Under the pieces are notes generated by a model. That model made no database searches and was not told the DNA's origin. It was given only the letters and a program-made list of their open reading frames with translations. Of a stretch of DNA of 15,602 nucleotides, positions 1 through 7,657 are shown in pieces. The DNA comes from Desulforhopalus sp. GTDB lineage: Bacteria > Desulfobacterota > Desulfobulbia > Desulfobulbales > Desulfocapsaceae. Position 1 is the first letter of the stretch, and every line of letters begins with the position of its first letter. A program made the position numbers and the translations under genes. The stretch spans positions 1 through 15,602 of the forward strand of contig JALNVI010000067.1 of NCBI GenBank assembly GCA_023231425.1, written 5' to 3'.

Positions 1-17
1 AAAAAAGTCTTAACATA

Positions 18-911
18 TCAAACGAACTTTTTACCGGTGATTCTCTCAACAGCCTCTTCATAACGTTCCTTCGTTTTGCCGAGAATATCAGCGGAGAGTA
101 CCGGCGGTGGCGGCTCTTTGTCCCAGTCAAGAATTGAGAGGTAATCACGCAGGAACTGTTTATCAAAGCTTGCCTGCGAATGGCCTGGCTGATAATCATC
201 CGCTGGCCAGAAGCGGGAAGAGTCAGGAGTAAGCACCTCGTCAATAAGAATCAACTTGCCATCAACCTCCCCTAGCTCAAACTTGGTATCGGCGATAATA
301 ATCCCTTTGGAGCGGGCATAATCAGCAGCACGGGTATAAAGTGCAATGCTGATCTCAGCAAGTCGTTTTGCCTTTTCAGCTCCAACAATTTCCTTAAGCC
401 GTTCAAGGGAAATATTCTCATCATGGCTCCCGAGTTGCGCCTTGGTGGAGGGAGTGAAAATCACCAGGGGAAGTTTATCAGACTCCTTCAGGCCCCCGGG
501 CATTTGAAATCCGCATACATTAGTATTCTTCTGGTATGCTTTCCAGAAAGAGCCGGAAATATAGCCGCGTACAATACATTCAATCGGCAGCGGTTTACTT
601 TTTTTCACCAGCATGGAACGTCCCTGCAGATATTCCTTATGCTGATGACAGACCTCCGGCATTTCATCCACATTAGCGGTAATCAGATGATTTTCAATAA
701 TATCGCCGAGGAGATCAAACCAGAAAAGGGAAAGCGCAGTCAGCACTTTCCCTTTAGAGGGAATGGGATTGGTCATGATCACGTCATAGGCTGAGATACG
801 GTCAGAAGCAACCATCAGCAGTTTGTCATCGTGGCCTGAGATAGCATACATATCGCGCACTTTGCCACTGTGCACATGAGTGAGTCCTGCAAGTTCAACA
901 GATTGTGTCAT
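18..911 (-). CDS. purC: Phosphoribosylaminoimidazole-succinocarboxamide synthase (SAICAR synthase)
   Basis: This enzyme makes SAICAR from CAIR, aspartate and ATP in cytoplasmic de novo purine synthesis. Seen in the 297-residue product: the N-terminal HSGKVRDMY nucleotide-loop motif, ASDRISAYDVIM, the PIECIVRGYISGS motif, the substrate-binding IFTPSTKA segment, and IADTKFELG followed by LIDEVLTPDSSRFW near the C-terminus. The length fits the longer, ADE1-like form (about 300 residues) rather than the roughly 240-residue E. coli form. The ATG overlaps the stop of the upstream DUF3108 gene as ATGA, and an AGGAG lies 8 bases before it, so this start is secure. It is the last gene seen in the menaquinone operon. 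The placement may be chance, or may reflect the fact that the futalosine route consumes the adenosine part of SAM and releases a purine base (inference). Confidence 0.97.
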   Translation of the reverse strand: MTQSVELAGLTHVHSGKVRDMYAISGHDDKLLMVASDRISAYDVIMTNPIPSKGKVLTALSLFWFDLLGDIIENHLITANVDEMPEVCHQHKEYLQGRSMLVKKSKPLPIECIVRGYISGSFWKAYQKNTNVCGFQMPGGLKESDKLPLVIFTPSTKAQLGSHDENISLERLKEIVGAEKAKRLAEISIALYTRAADYARSKGIIIADTKFELGEVDGKLILIDEVLTPDSSRFWPADDYQPGHSQASFDKQFLRDYLSILDWDKEPPPPVLSADILGKTKERYEEAVERITGKKFV

Positions 912-1795
912 TTCATATTCTCCTTTCTTTTGTATGGTCTTGTCTTCTGTGCATACCGTCCGGGATAAAGATCACAGGCGGGATTTTCATATTCACTCAG
1001 GCGCGCGGTCAGCGAGCCTATTTTAATTTTTGAATTGACCCGTACCGGTACACGACAGCGATCCGCTGTGTACCATATAACCGTATCTCCCTGTTTCTCA
1101 TACAGTCCTTTGAAGGTAAGCTGGGGCATAATCACCACCGTGTTCACCTTGCCAAGCAGGGTTTCCATCTTCTCTTTTTTTAGAGGAGTCACCTTCACGG
1201 CAACCCGCTTTTTATCCGCAAAAGTGGGAACAATAAAGGGTTTATTTACCACAAAATCCATCAACCGGCTGTTCAAAAAAGAGGTGAATTCGTCATTTGT
1301 AGGTCCCTTGATATGCCAGTCACCCTGCTGTTTTCCATTTTTGCGATAGACCACCCTGTGCTTCTCCTGATCATAGATCATCTCTCGATGTGCCCGGTAA
1401 CTGCGGCCCTCTTTCTGCCACAGATCCGATCTGAAAGGAAGCTTCTCCACCCCTTTCAATAACGTAACATGGTGGTCGCGGATGGAATATGCAAGATCAA
1501 GAACGCTCCCTTTCGTGCTGACATGAACATCAACCTTGTAGCCGCCCTTCACATCGTCCAGGGCAGTGATTTTCATATCCAGCTCCCCCACCTTCACCCC
1601 GCCACTCCAGGAGACATCATAGCGCAGATGTTCATTCCCGGAGTAACCGACAGCGGCAAGCTGCGGAAGAATCTTCCCCAAAGGAAGAGTATCAAGTCCC
1701 TCTGCTTCACGAGTTATAGAGACTGCTTCCTCGCCAAGAACAGCAACGGGAAAAGCAAGGACAAACAGGAGAACAGCAAAAGGAATAATCTTCAT
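908..1795 (-). CDS. Secreted DUF3108-family protein
   Basis: The 295-residue product starts with a typical Sec signal peptide: lysine near the N-terminus, a hydrophobic run to about residue 20, and a likely cleavage site near VLG-EE. The mature part has the DUF3108 pattern: an early LRYDVSWSGGVKVGEL strand with small residues, a YSIRDHH segment, a long beta-rich body, and a late DTVIWYTADRCRVPVRV motif of the kind seen near the end of this family. The family has no established biochemical function; it is usually periplasmic or envelope associated. The start overlaps the ubiA stop as TAATG and the end overlaps purC as ATGA, so it is co-translated with both. No metal site or catalytic residue is evident. 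A role in quinone metabolism is suggested only by position. Confidence 0.85.
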   Translation of the reverse strand: MKIIPFAVLLFVLAFPVAVLGEEAVSITREAEGLDTLPLGKILPQLAAVGYSGNEHLRYDVSWSGGVKVGELDMKITALDDVKGGYKVDVHVSTKGSVLDLAYSIRDHHVTLLKGVEKLPFRSDLWQKEGRSYRAHREMIYDQEKHRVVYRKNGKQQGDWHIKGPTNDEFTSFLNSRLMDFVVNKPFIVPTFADKKRVAVKVTPLKKEKMETLLGKVNTVVIMPQLTFKGLYEKQGDTVIWYTADRCRVPVRVNSKIKIGSLTARLSEYENPACDLYPGRYAQKTRPYKRKENMK

Positions 1796-2670
1796 TACAA
1801 TTTATTGAGATAGAGCGCAGTGAAAGTCGCCGTGAAGAGCACCACACTGATAAAGCCGTTCATAGAAAAGAAGGATGCCTGGATATTGGTAAGATCATTG
1901 GGCCGGACAAGACGATGTTGATTAAAAAGTGCTCCGGCGGCGAAGACAAGGCCGACGTAATAAGCCCAGTTGAGACCACAGTGCACTCCCGTCAGCCCAA
2001 AAAAAATAAAGGCAAAAAGGTGAAAGAGTCCGGCAAGCCGGAAGGCGCGACGACGCCCCAGTACAGACGGCAGGGAGCGAAGCCCGGCATTGCGGTCAAA
2101 ATCGGCGTCGAGACAGGCATAGATGGTATCAAAACCTGCCACCCAGAAGAGAACAGCTAAAGAGAGCACTGCAGGGTAGCCGCTGAGGCTTCCGTTGACT
2201 GCGACCCAGCCGCCGAGAGGGGAAAAAGCAAGAGCAGCACCGAGCACCACATGACACAGGGCAGTGAAGCGTTTGGTGAATGAGTAAAAAAGCGTTAATC
2301 CGAGAGCCAGTGGAGAGAGTGTCAGGGTGAGACTGTTGAGACTCCAGCAGGCGAAAAAGAAGAGAAGGCCCGCAATAATAACCAAAGCCCAGGCCTCAGC
2401 GGGCTTCACTTCACCAGCCGGCAGAGCGCGACTGGCAGTGCGGGGGTTGGCTGCATCAAAGCGCTGGTCGACAATACGATTAAATCCCATGGCACAGGTA
2501 CGCGCACCCCCCATGGCGAGCAGGATGTAAAAAGCAGTACGCAGGGACGGCAGACCGTCGGCAGCGAGCATTGCTCCCATAAAGGCGAAAGGCAGGGCAA
2601 AGATGGTCAATTTGAATTTGATCATCTCCAGTAGAATCTCAATCTTCTTTTTTAACGATACAAAATTCAT
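1795..2670 (-). CDS. ubiA: UbiA-family prenyltransferase, MqnP type (menaquinone)
   Basis: This is an integral membrane prenyltransferase that attaches a polyprenyl chain to an aromatic acid. In this operon the expected acceptor is 1,4-dihydroxy-6-naphthoate or a close product rather than 4-hydroxybenzoate (inference from context). Two Asp-rich motifs of the superfamily are visible: N64-x3-D68-x3-D72 (NRIVDQRFD) and D188-x-D190-x-D192 (CLDADFD) followed by NAGLRSLPSVLG. Eight or so hydrophobic segments are spread over 291 residues, the normal family length. The ATG overlaps the ubiX stop as TAATG, with a GGAGG about 11 bases upstream; the TAA overlaps the next gene in the same way. The family annotation is certain. 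Assignment to menaquinone rather than ubiquinone rests on the mqn neighbours. Confidence 0.93.
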   Translation of the reverse strand: MNFVSLKKKIEILLEMIKFKLTIFALPFAFMGAMLAADGLPSLRTAFYILLAMGGARTCAMGFNRIVDQRFDAANPRTASRALPAGEVKPAEAWALVIIAGLLFFFACWSLNSLTLTLSPLALGLTLFYSFTKRFTALCHVVLGAALAFSPLGGWVAVNGSLSGYPAVLSLAVLFWVAGFDTIYACLDADFDRNAGLRSLPSVLGRRRAFRLAGLFHLFAFIFFGLTGVHCGLNWAYYVGLVFAAGALFNQHRLVRPNDLTNIQASFFSMNGFISVVLFTATFTALYLNKL

Positions 2671-3236
2671 TATTTCCAGCGCCTCCTGCCGGCAATTTCA
2701 AGCTCTGGATCAAGCTGATCAAGGAGCCGCCATGCCCATGTCTCTGCCGCCTCTTCGAGGGATGCGGGCTTAAGATAGTACCCTGGCATGGTCGGACAGA
2801 TGATGGCCCCGGCATCGTGAGCCATCAGCATGTTCTGCAAATGGGTCCGTCCAAGGGGCGTTTCGCGAACGGCGAGAACAAGGCGACGCCGCTCTTTGAG
2901 GGCAACGGCAGCAGCACGGTGGATGAGATTAATGGAAAAGCCGCTGGCTACTGCGGCAAGCGTCCCCATCGTGCAGGGAAGAATTACCATGCCGCGGTAA
3001 CAGCTTGACCCGGAAGAGGGCGTTGCCGCGAAATCGTCTGCAGCAAACCAGCGCTCAATACCCGGCAGCGCCTCAGCCTCGACCCCGCTCTCCAGCTCCA
3101 GGACCCGCCGACCAGCCGGAGAAATAATGGCATGCAGGGAGACGTTTTCTTCACGGGCAACCTTGAGGAAGGCGTGTAAAAAAAGCATCCCTGTTGCACC
3201 GGTGATTCCAAGGACAAACGGATAATCAGCAGGCAT
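2670..3236 (-). CDS. ubiX: UbiX-family flavin prenyltransferase
   Basis: UbiX-type enzymes prenylate FMN to make prenyl-FMN, the cofactor of UbiD-type decarboxylases. Seen in 188 residues: the flavoprotein N-terminus GITGATG (10-16), S39 in the IISPAG segment, an ILPCTMGTLAAVASG segment around residue 88, LAVRETPLG with R124/E125, and PTMPGYY ending near residue 154. All are hallmark positions and length is normal. The ATG shares one base with the mqnA stop (TAATG). In the futalosine pathway a UbiX/UbiD pair is thought to remove the carboxylate after prenylation, which fits this place next to a UbiA homologue. The partner UbiD-type decarboxylase is not in the window, so it must be encoded elsewhere if the pathway is complete. 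Confidence 0.95.
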   Translation of the reverse strand: MPADYPFVLGITGATGMLFLHAFLKVAREENVSLHAIISPAGRRVLELESGVEAEALPGIERWFAADDFAATPSSGSSCYRGMVILPCTMGTLAAVASGFSINLIHRAAAVALKERRRLVLAVRETPLGRTHLQNMLMAHDAGAIICPTMPGYYLKPASLEEAAETWAWRLLDQLDPELEIAGRRRWK

Positions 3237-4105
3237 TATTTATCCTGATCCCAGCAAAAAAACTGCAGGGGCAGCGCCTCTTTTGGCAGGTCCCCCCGTG
3301 TAATAAGGATGGAGAAAAATGTTTCAAGTGCCGTCCTCTTCCTTGCAGAGAGGTCATATTCAATACCCTTGAGATACTCCACACACTTTTTCTGGCTGAT
3401 AGGAACACGAGGTCCTGCAATTTCACAGATTCGTGGCAACGCTCTGCGACCATCATCACAGCAGCGGACCAGTTCCTTGTGGATACGATGCAAAAGCTCC
3501 GGTTGTTCTTCGGCGAACTCACGGCGTACAGCAAAGACAGCAAAGACAAAAGGCAGCTCTGTCTCCCGTTTCCAGATATCGCCAAGATCAAATTGATAGA
3601 GATAATCGGAACCGTCTACCAGCTTGAGAGCCTCATCCCCGATGGCGAGCACCGCCTTATAGTCGTGCTCATTTTCCAGTTCCATGATATTGCCCGGTGT
3701 ATATTTCGGTTTCACCTTTATGAACTTTTCAAGAATAACCTTCACCAGCGCAATTGAAGTCGCAGACTGAGCGGTAAGCAGTATCTGCGCTCCGCCAAGC
3801 TGTTCAAAAGGAACGTGGGAAAAAAGAAAGACGGAGCCGACAGCGCCATTAGCCGAGATAGAAAGTCCCGGCAGGATGAGATATTTTTCCGGATTGAGTC
3901 CACAGGCATAGCTTGAAACAAAACCGAGGTCGATACTTCCCTCAAGAAGGCGCCTGTTCAACCCTGAGGGATGATCTTCAACAATCTCCCAGTCCGGTTG
4001 ATTTACACTCTCTTTCCACGTTTCGTAAATTGGTGCAACATTGAGATAATTCACCATGCCGATCCGTGCAGCAGGCTCTCCGCCCGCTCTATTGTCATTC
4101 GTCAT
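3236..4105 (-). CDS. mqnA: Chorismate dehydratase (first step of futalosine pathway)
   Basis: MqnA dehydrates chorismate to 3-enolpyruvylbenzoate, the entry step of futalosine-dependent menaquinone synthesis. It has the periplasmic-binding-protein-like fold of the MqnA/MqnD family. Features seen: RIGMVNYLNVAPIY near residue 14, the SSYACG segment near 64, LPGLSISANGAVGSVFLFS, TAQSATSIALVKV, LAIGDEAL, and DLGDIWKRETELPFVFAVFAVR. These match MqnA rather than MqnD. The frame is open to an ATG at 4216, but that adds 37 residues overlapping the preceding gene. The ATG at 4105 follows a GGAG and places the family N-terminus correctly (289 residues), so I chose it. It starts 13 bases after the amidohydrolase stop and overlaps ubiX at its own stop. 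Confidence 0.93.
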   Translation of the reverse strand: MTNDNRAGGEPAARIGMVNYLNVAPIYETWKESVNQPDWEIVEDHPSGLNRRLLEGSIDLGFVSSYACGLNPEKYLILPGLSISANGAVGSVFLFSHVPFEQLGGAQILLTAQSATSIALVKVILEKFIKVKPKYTPGNIMELENEHDYKAVLAIGDEALKLVDGSDYLYQFDLGDIWKRETELPFVFAVFAVRREFAEEQPELLHRIHKELVRCCDDGRRALPRICEIAGPRVPISQKKCVEYLKGIEYDLSARKRTALETFFSILITRGDLPKEALPLQFFCWDQDK

Positions 4106-4118
4106 GTTCTCCGACTCT

Positions 4119-5338
4119 TCAAAGATGGATAATTGTTTCCGGGCGCCCCATGCTGACCAGCACCCGTTCAAGCTCTTCTCCACTGCGACAGGCCGTAATT
4201 TCCAGCGAGTTGACAAGGATTAAATGGCCCCTGCAACCGGGCTGTATCCTACCATATTCGTCTAATTTCCCCAAGATACCTGCACCCCCCTCAGTTGCCA
4301 TCAACAGAAGAGGAGAAGGGGCAATCCCCTGGTCGCTGAGCCGGCACATCTCCTGCCAGATATCAAGATCCGGGTTGGATGTTATTGAGTCTGTACCGAG
4401 GCAGAGACGGCCTCCGATGCTTCCTGCCAGCCTTGCAGCGTCAGGCAGACCGACGCCGAGCCAGGTATTGCTTGATGGACAGAGGCAGACATGAGCTCCA
4501 CTCCTTTCGAGGATTGAAAAATCCTCTTCTACAAGGTTGGTGCAGTGTACCAGCAGTGTCTGGTCATCAAGGAGATTCAGTGCAGCGAAATACTGCACGG
4601 CAGAAGGGAAACGGCCGCAACACGTAAAAGAACCATCCCAGGCATTACGTTTTTCCAGAAAATCGCGAAAAATTCCGCTGTGCCCGGAGAAAAATTCCAG
4701 TTCGTCTTTCGTTCAGAGGTGTGAATAGAGAAAAGCTGACCGTTCCGGCGACAGCGTTTTTTCAGCGCAACAAGAAGTTCTGGAGCAACGGAATAAGGCG
4801 CATGTGCAGTCACATGGCAGGTCTCCGGCAGAGCTGCGATACGCTTTTCCGCAGCATCTACAGCAGCTGCCATCGGTGCAATAATCTCCAGCATGTTCAC
4901 AACTTCCGGCACCGCACTCTCACCTTCCAGCCAATGAGACGGCGGCAGAGCGTTGGTTATATCGCCAATCAGGACAACACCGTCATCGTACTGCCTGCGG
5001 GCCATCTCAGTGGCAGCGGCGAGGAGATGCTCTTCACTGAATTTACATCTGGCCCGCTCCGCCATGAGTTGTTCAACCCAGACAGTAAACGGCGTACCTG
5101 CCTGCGGCCTGGGCCCGCTGCCATAAGCAGAGAGCTCAAGGTGACAGTGAGCATTGACCAGGCCCGGCAGGATTGCTCCGCTGTGCCGTTCGTATTCCGC
5201 ACCGGCATATTTCTTTTGCAGTGGGAACCGTCGCCCGATGTCAATTACCCCCCCGTTGTCATCAAGAACAACGCAGTTGCAATCCTGCTCTGCCTCCGGG
5301 GGCAGGAGACAGATTCTGTCAGCCTCAAGAATTCGCAT
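4119..5338 (-). pseudogene. mqnX: Aminofutalosine deaminase-like amidohydrolase (MqnX type), frameshifted
   Basis: This is a metal-dependent amidohydrolase that, from context, would deaminate aminofutalosine to futalosine. The N-terminal frame (5338 down to about 4712) gives residues 1-209 with the H64-x-H66 metal motif (NAHCHLELS), HAPYSV at H179, and the third metal-ligand His in FSIHTSE (H206). Immediately after E209 the homology jumps to another frame. That frame begins KDELEFFSGHSGIFRDFLEK at 4709 and continues to the TGA at 4119-4121 with LLVHCTNL, CPSSNTWLG and the Asp ligand in LGTDSITSN. The two parts join into about 406 residues, a normal family length, if one base is missing near 4710-4711. 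No slippery heptamer is visible there, and the second half has no Shine-Dalgarno for independent initiation. Either the sequence has an error or the gene is broken. All other genes of the operon are intact, which favours an error or a very recent mutation. The exact substrate is inferred; a generic adenosine-deaminase-like hydrolase is the alternative. Confidence 0.85.
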
Positions 5339-5352
5339 CAGTCCTGCCAGAA

Positions 5353-6429
5353 TCAGACAAGAGAGTAATCCATCAAACGCTGCGCAGGAGTAAAGCCGGC
5401 ATCTTCCACCAGTCGACGGATTTCTTTCTGCGAGAGACGGAAATTAACACCCGCCGCCGCCACCACGTTCTCCTCAATCATGGTACTGCCAAAATCATTG
5501 GCACCAAAGGAGAGGCTGATCTGCGCGACCTTCGGTCCCTGAGTCACCCAGGAGGCCTGAACGTTATCGAAATTATCAAGATATATGCGGGAAAGAGCCA
5601 GCATTTTTAGATATTCGTGGGCAGTTGCCTTTTCAATCTGGCCTTCGTAGATCGTATTATTCGGCTGAAACGGCCAGGAGATAAATGCAGTAAAACCGCC
5701 GGTCCGATCCTGTAAATCCCGCACCCGGGTGAGATGAGCCAGTCGTTCATCCATCGTTTCGACATGGCCAAACATCATGGTGGCAGTAGTGCGCAAACCT
5801 TTTTTATGCGCCTTCTCCATCACCTCAAGCCACTCGCTGGTATTACATTTGCGCGGTGAAGTCTCATTGCGGGGGCGATCGTCGAGAATCTCCGCGCCAC
5901 CGCCGGGGATGGAACCAAGCCCGGCCTCAATCAGCGCGTCAAGCACTTCATCAACAGTCTTCTCTGAAAGTTGTGCGAAGTGCTGAATCTCCGGTGGAGA
6001 AAAACCGTGTACATGGATACCGAGTGAATGCATGTAATGCACCATATCCACATAAAAATCCAGCCCAAGATCGGGGTGTAGACCACCCTGCAGAAGAATT
6101 TGTGTGCCGCCCAGGGCTTTTGTCTCCTCAATCTTCTCTTTCAACACTTCATTACTCAGCACATACCCGCGCTCATCGCCAGGCGCGACGAAAAAAGCGC
6201 AAAATTTACATCCCGAGGTACAAATATTGGTATAGTTGATATTACGGTCAACGACGTAAGTCACCCGGCCTTCCGGATGCCTGCGTCGACGCACCGTATC
6301 GGCGAGCATCCCCAGCTGAAGCAACGAGGCGTTGTCTGCCAGTTCCATGAACTCAGAGCCGTCAATACGGCTGCCCTCTTCCATCTTTTTCAGAAAGGTT
6401 CGGAAATTCCCGTTATCCAAATTCTTCAT
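5353..6429 (-). CDS. mqnC: Cyclic dehypoxanthine futalosine synthase (radical SAM)
   Basis: MqnC is a radical SAM enzyme that cyclises dehypoxanthinyl futalosine in the futalosine pathway. The 358-residue product has the cluster motif C70-x3-C74-x2-C77 in NINYTNICTSGCKFCAF, then GGTQILLQGG, HGFSPPEI, SIPGGGAEIL, TTATMMFGHVET, RDLQDRTGGFTAFI and the diagnostic C-terminal QASWVTQG and NDFGSTMIEENVV. These last motifs distinguish it from its paralogue MqnE next door. The start follows a strong GGGAGGT 4 bases before the ATG, placed between the mqnE TAA and this gene (11-base gap). It ends 14 bases before the amidohydrolase. Nothing about it looks damaged. Confidence 0.97.
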   Translation of the reverse strand: MKNLDNGNFRTFLKKMEEGSRIDGSEFMELADNASLLQLGMLADTVRRRRHPEGRVTYVVDRNINYTNICTSGCKFCAFFVAPGDERGYVLSNEVLKEKIEETKALGGTQILLQGGLHPDLGLDFYVDMVHYMHSLGIHVHGFSPPEIQHFAQLSEKTVDEVLDALIEAGLGSIPGGGAEILDDRPRNETSPRKCNTSEWLEVMEKAHKKGLRTTATMMFGHVETMDERLAHLTRVRDLQDRTGGFTAFISWPFQPNNTIYEGQIEKATAHEYLKMLALSRIYLDNFDNVQASWVTQGPKVAQISLSFGANDFGSTMIEENVVAAAGVNFRLSQKEIRRLVEDAGFTPAQRLMDYSLV

Positions 6430-6440
6430 GGCGACCTCCC

Positions 6441-7535
6441 TTAAAAAGTTTTGAGAACGTTATAGAGGGTGTCCCGTTCCACCGGAATCCGTCCTGCCTC
6501 TTTGATGAGACGGATAAGAGTTTTGTGCCCGAGGGCCTGACAGGTCTCGCCACCGGCCATGTGGGTGATGGTCTCTTCCTTGACAGTGCCATCCATATCA
6601 TCAGCACCAAAAGAGAGCGCAATCTGGGCCACCTTCGGTCCGAGCATCACCCAGTAGGCCTTGATGTGGGGAAAGTTGTCGAGGAAAAGCCGAGAGACAG
6701 CTATATTTTTCAGGTCTGTAACGCCTGTAGTAGCTGCAATCTCCGACATCTGAGTGTTTTTGGAGTGAAAGGCCAGCGGAATAAAAGACATGAACCCGCC
6801 TGTCTCATCCTGGGTTCTGCGCAACACATCCATATGCTCCAGCCGCTCATCAATAGTTTCAATGTGACCGTAGAGCATGGTGGCATTACTTTTCAATCCA
6901 AGCCGGTGGGCAGTCTTCGCCACCTCAATCCAGCCGTCGCCGGAGAGTTTCCTCTCGCAAAGAATTTTACGAATCCGGGGGCTGAAAACTTCTGCCCCGC
7001 CGCCGGGAAGAGAACCGAGCCCGGCATCTATCAACAGTTCAAGGGTCTTTTTAACACTGTTACCGGAAACTTTGGCAAAGTTTGCAATCTCCACGCAGGT
7101 GAAGGCTATGAGATGAACCTCCGGCCGGACCTCTTTGATGCCGCGAAGCATATCGAGATAGTACTCAAGGGGCAGATCTGGATGGCATCCTCCGACAATA
7201 TGCACCTCAGTAATTGGCTCATCAAGGTGTTCGCGAATCTTTTCCTTCACATCCTCTACACTCATCTCCCAGGCAATACCAGCTTCCTTTTTGCAACCGA
7301 AAGCACAGAATTTGCACAGGTTAATGCAGATGTTGGAGTAGTTGATGTGCTGGTTGTAATTAAAGTAGGCGTTGTCACCATTTTTACGTACCCGGACGAT
7401 GTCAGCAAGGGCACCAAGGGCCAGGATATCTGTACATTCATAGAGCCGGCGGCCATCCTCAAGAGAGAGTCGCTCTTCATTTATAACTTTCTGATGAATA
7501 TCCCCAAGACCACGTTGTTTTATATATTCTTCCAT
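6441..7535 (-). CDS. mqnE: Aminofutalosine synthase (radical SAM)
   Basis: MqnE couples 3-enolpyruvylbenzoate with SAM in a radical adenosylation that gives aminofutalosine. The 364-residue product has C70-x3-C74-x2-C77 in HINYSNICINLCKFCAF, then EVHIVGGCHPDLP, IAFTCVEI, SLPGGGAEVF, SNATMLYGHIET, GGFMSFIPLAFH and the MqnE-type IAVSRLFLDNFPHIKAYWVM, followed by DDMDGTVKEE. The start used (ATG at 7535) gives a family-like N-terminus, and no better downstream start is apparent. It is odd in context: the ATG is preceded by the U-tract of a terminator hairpin and no purine-rich ribosome-binding site is present; the codons after it are A-rich. It is the first gene of the operon after the sigma-factor gene. 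Confidence 0.96.
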   Translation of the reverse strand: MEEYIKQRGLGDIHQKVINEERLSLEDGRRLYECTDILALGALADIVRVRKNGDNAYFNYNQHINYSNICINLCKFCAFGCKKEAGIAWEMSVEDVKEKIREHLDEPITEVHIVGGCHPDLPLEYYLDMLRGIKEVRPEVHLIAFTCVEIANFAKVSGNSVKKTLELLIDAGLGSLPGGGAEVFSPRIRKILCERKLSGDGWIEVAKTAHRLGLKSNATMLYGHIETIDERLEHMDVLRRTQDETGGFMSFIPLAFHSKNTQMSEIAATTGVTDLKNIAVSRLFLDNFPHIKAYWVMLGPKVAQIALSFGADDMDGTVKEETITHMAGGETCQALGHKTLIRLIKEAGRIPVERDTLYNVLKTF

Positions 7536-7564
7536 AATAAAAAAAGCCGGTTTTTTCCGGCTTT
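7536..7564 (-). terminator. Intrinsic terminator of the sigma-factor gene, touching the mqnE start
   Basis: On the minus strand an 8-bp stem (AAAGCCGG with CCGGCTTT; arms at 7557-7564 and 7543-7550) closes a loop of six A, followed by a run of seven T and then ATT-ATG. This is a textbook intrinsic terminator for transcription leaving the sigma-factor gene. The mqnE ATG follows immediately at 7535, so the terminator occupies the whole expected ribosome-binding region of mqnE. On the plus strand the trailing bases (CTTTATAATT) are a poor U-tract, so it probably works in one direction. Confidence 0.85.
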
Positions 7565-7657
7565 ATAATTAAGATTTCATAAGAAAATATCGCAGGAGAG
7601 AGCGACAAAATTGAGAGTAATTCCCATATTACCCCAAAACCCTCCCTGTAGATTGTA

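Noticed and set aside
4106..4216. Longer mqnA with start at 4216
   Set aside because: It would overlap the preceding gene by about 100 bases and add residues with no family similarity; the ATG at 4105 has a GGAG and fits the family N-terminus.
4700..4720. Programmed ribosomal frameshift in the amidohydrolase gene
   Set aside because: No slippery heptamer or clear downstream stimulatory structure is visible; a missing base is simpler.
4721..5368. 215-codon plus-strand frame opposite the amidohydrolase
   Set aside because: Antisense shadow of a frame with clear metal-binding motifs; no recognisable protein features.
6525..7568. 347-codon open frame on the plus strand opposite mqnE
   Set aside because: It lies fully antisense to a gene with strong radical SAM motifs, has no family signature or ribosome-binding site, and reflects codon bias of mqnE.
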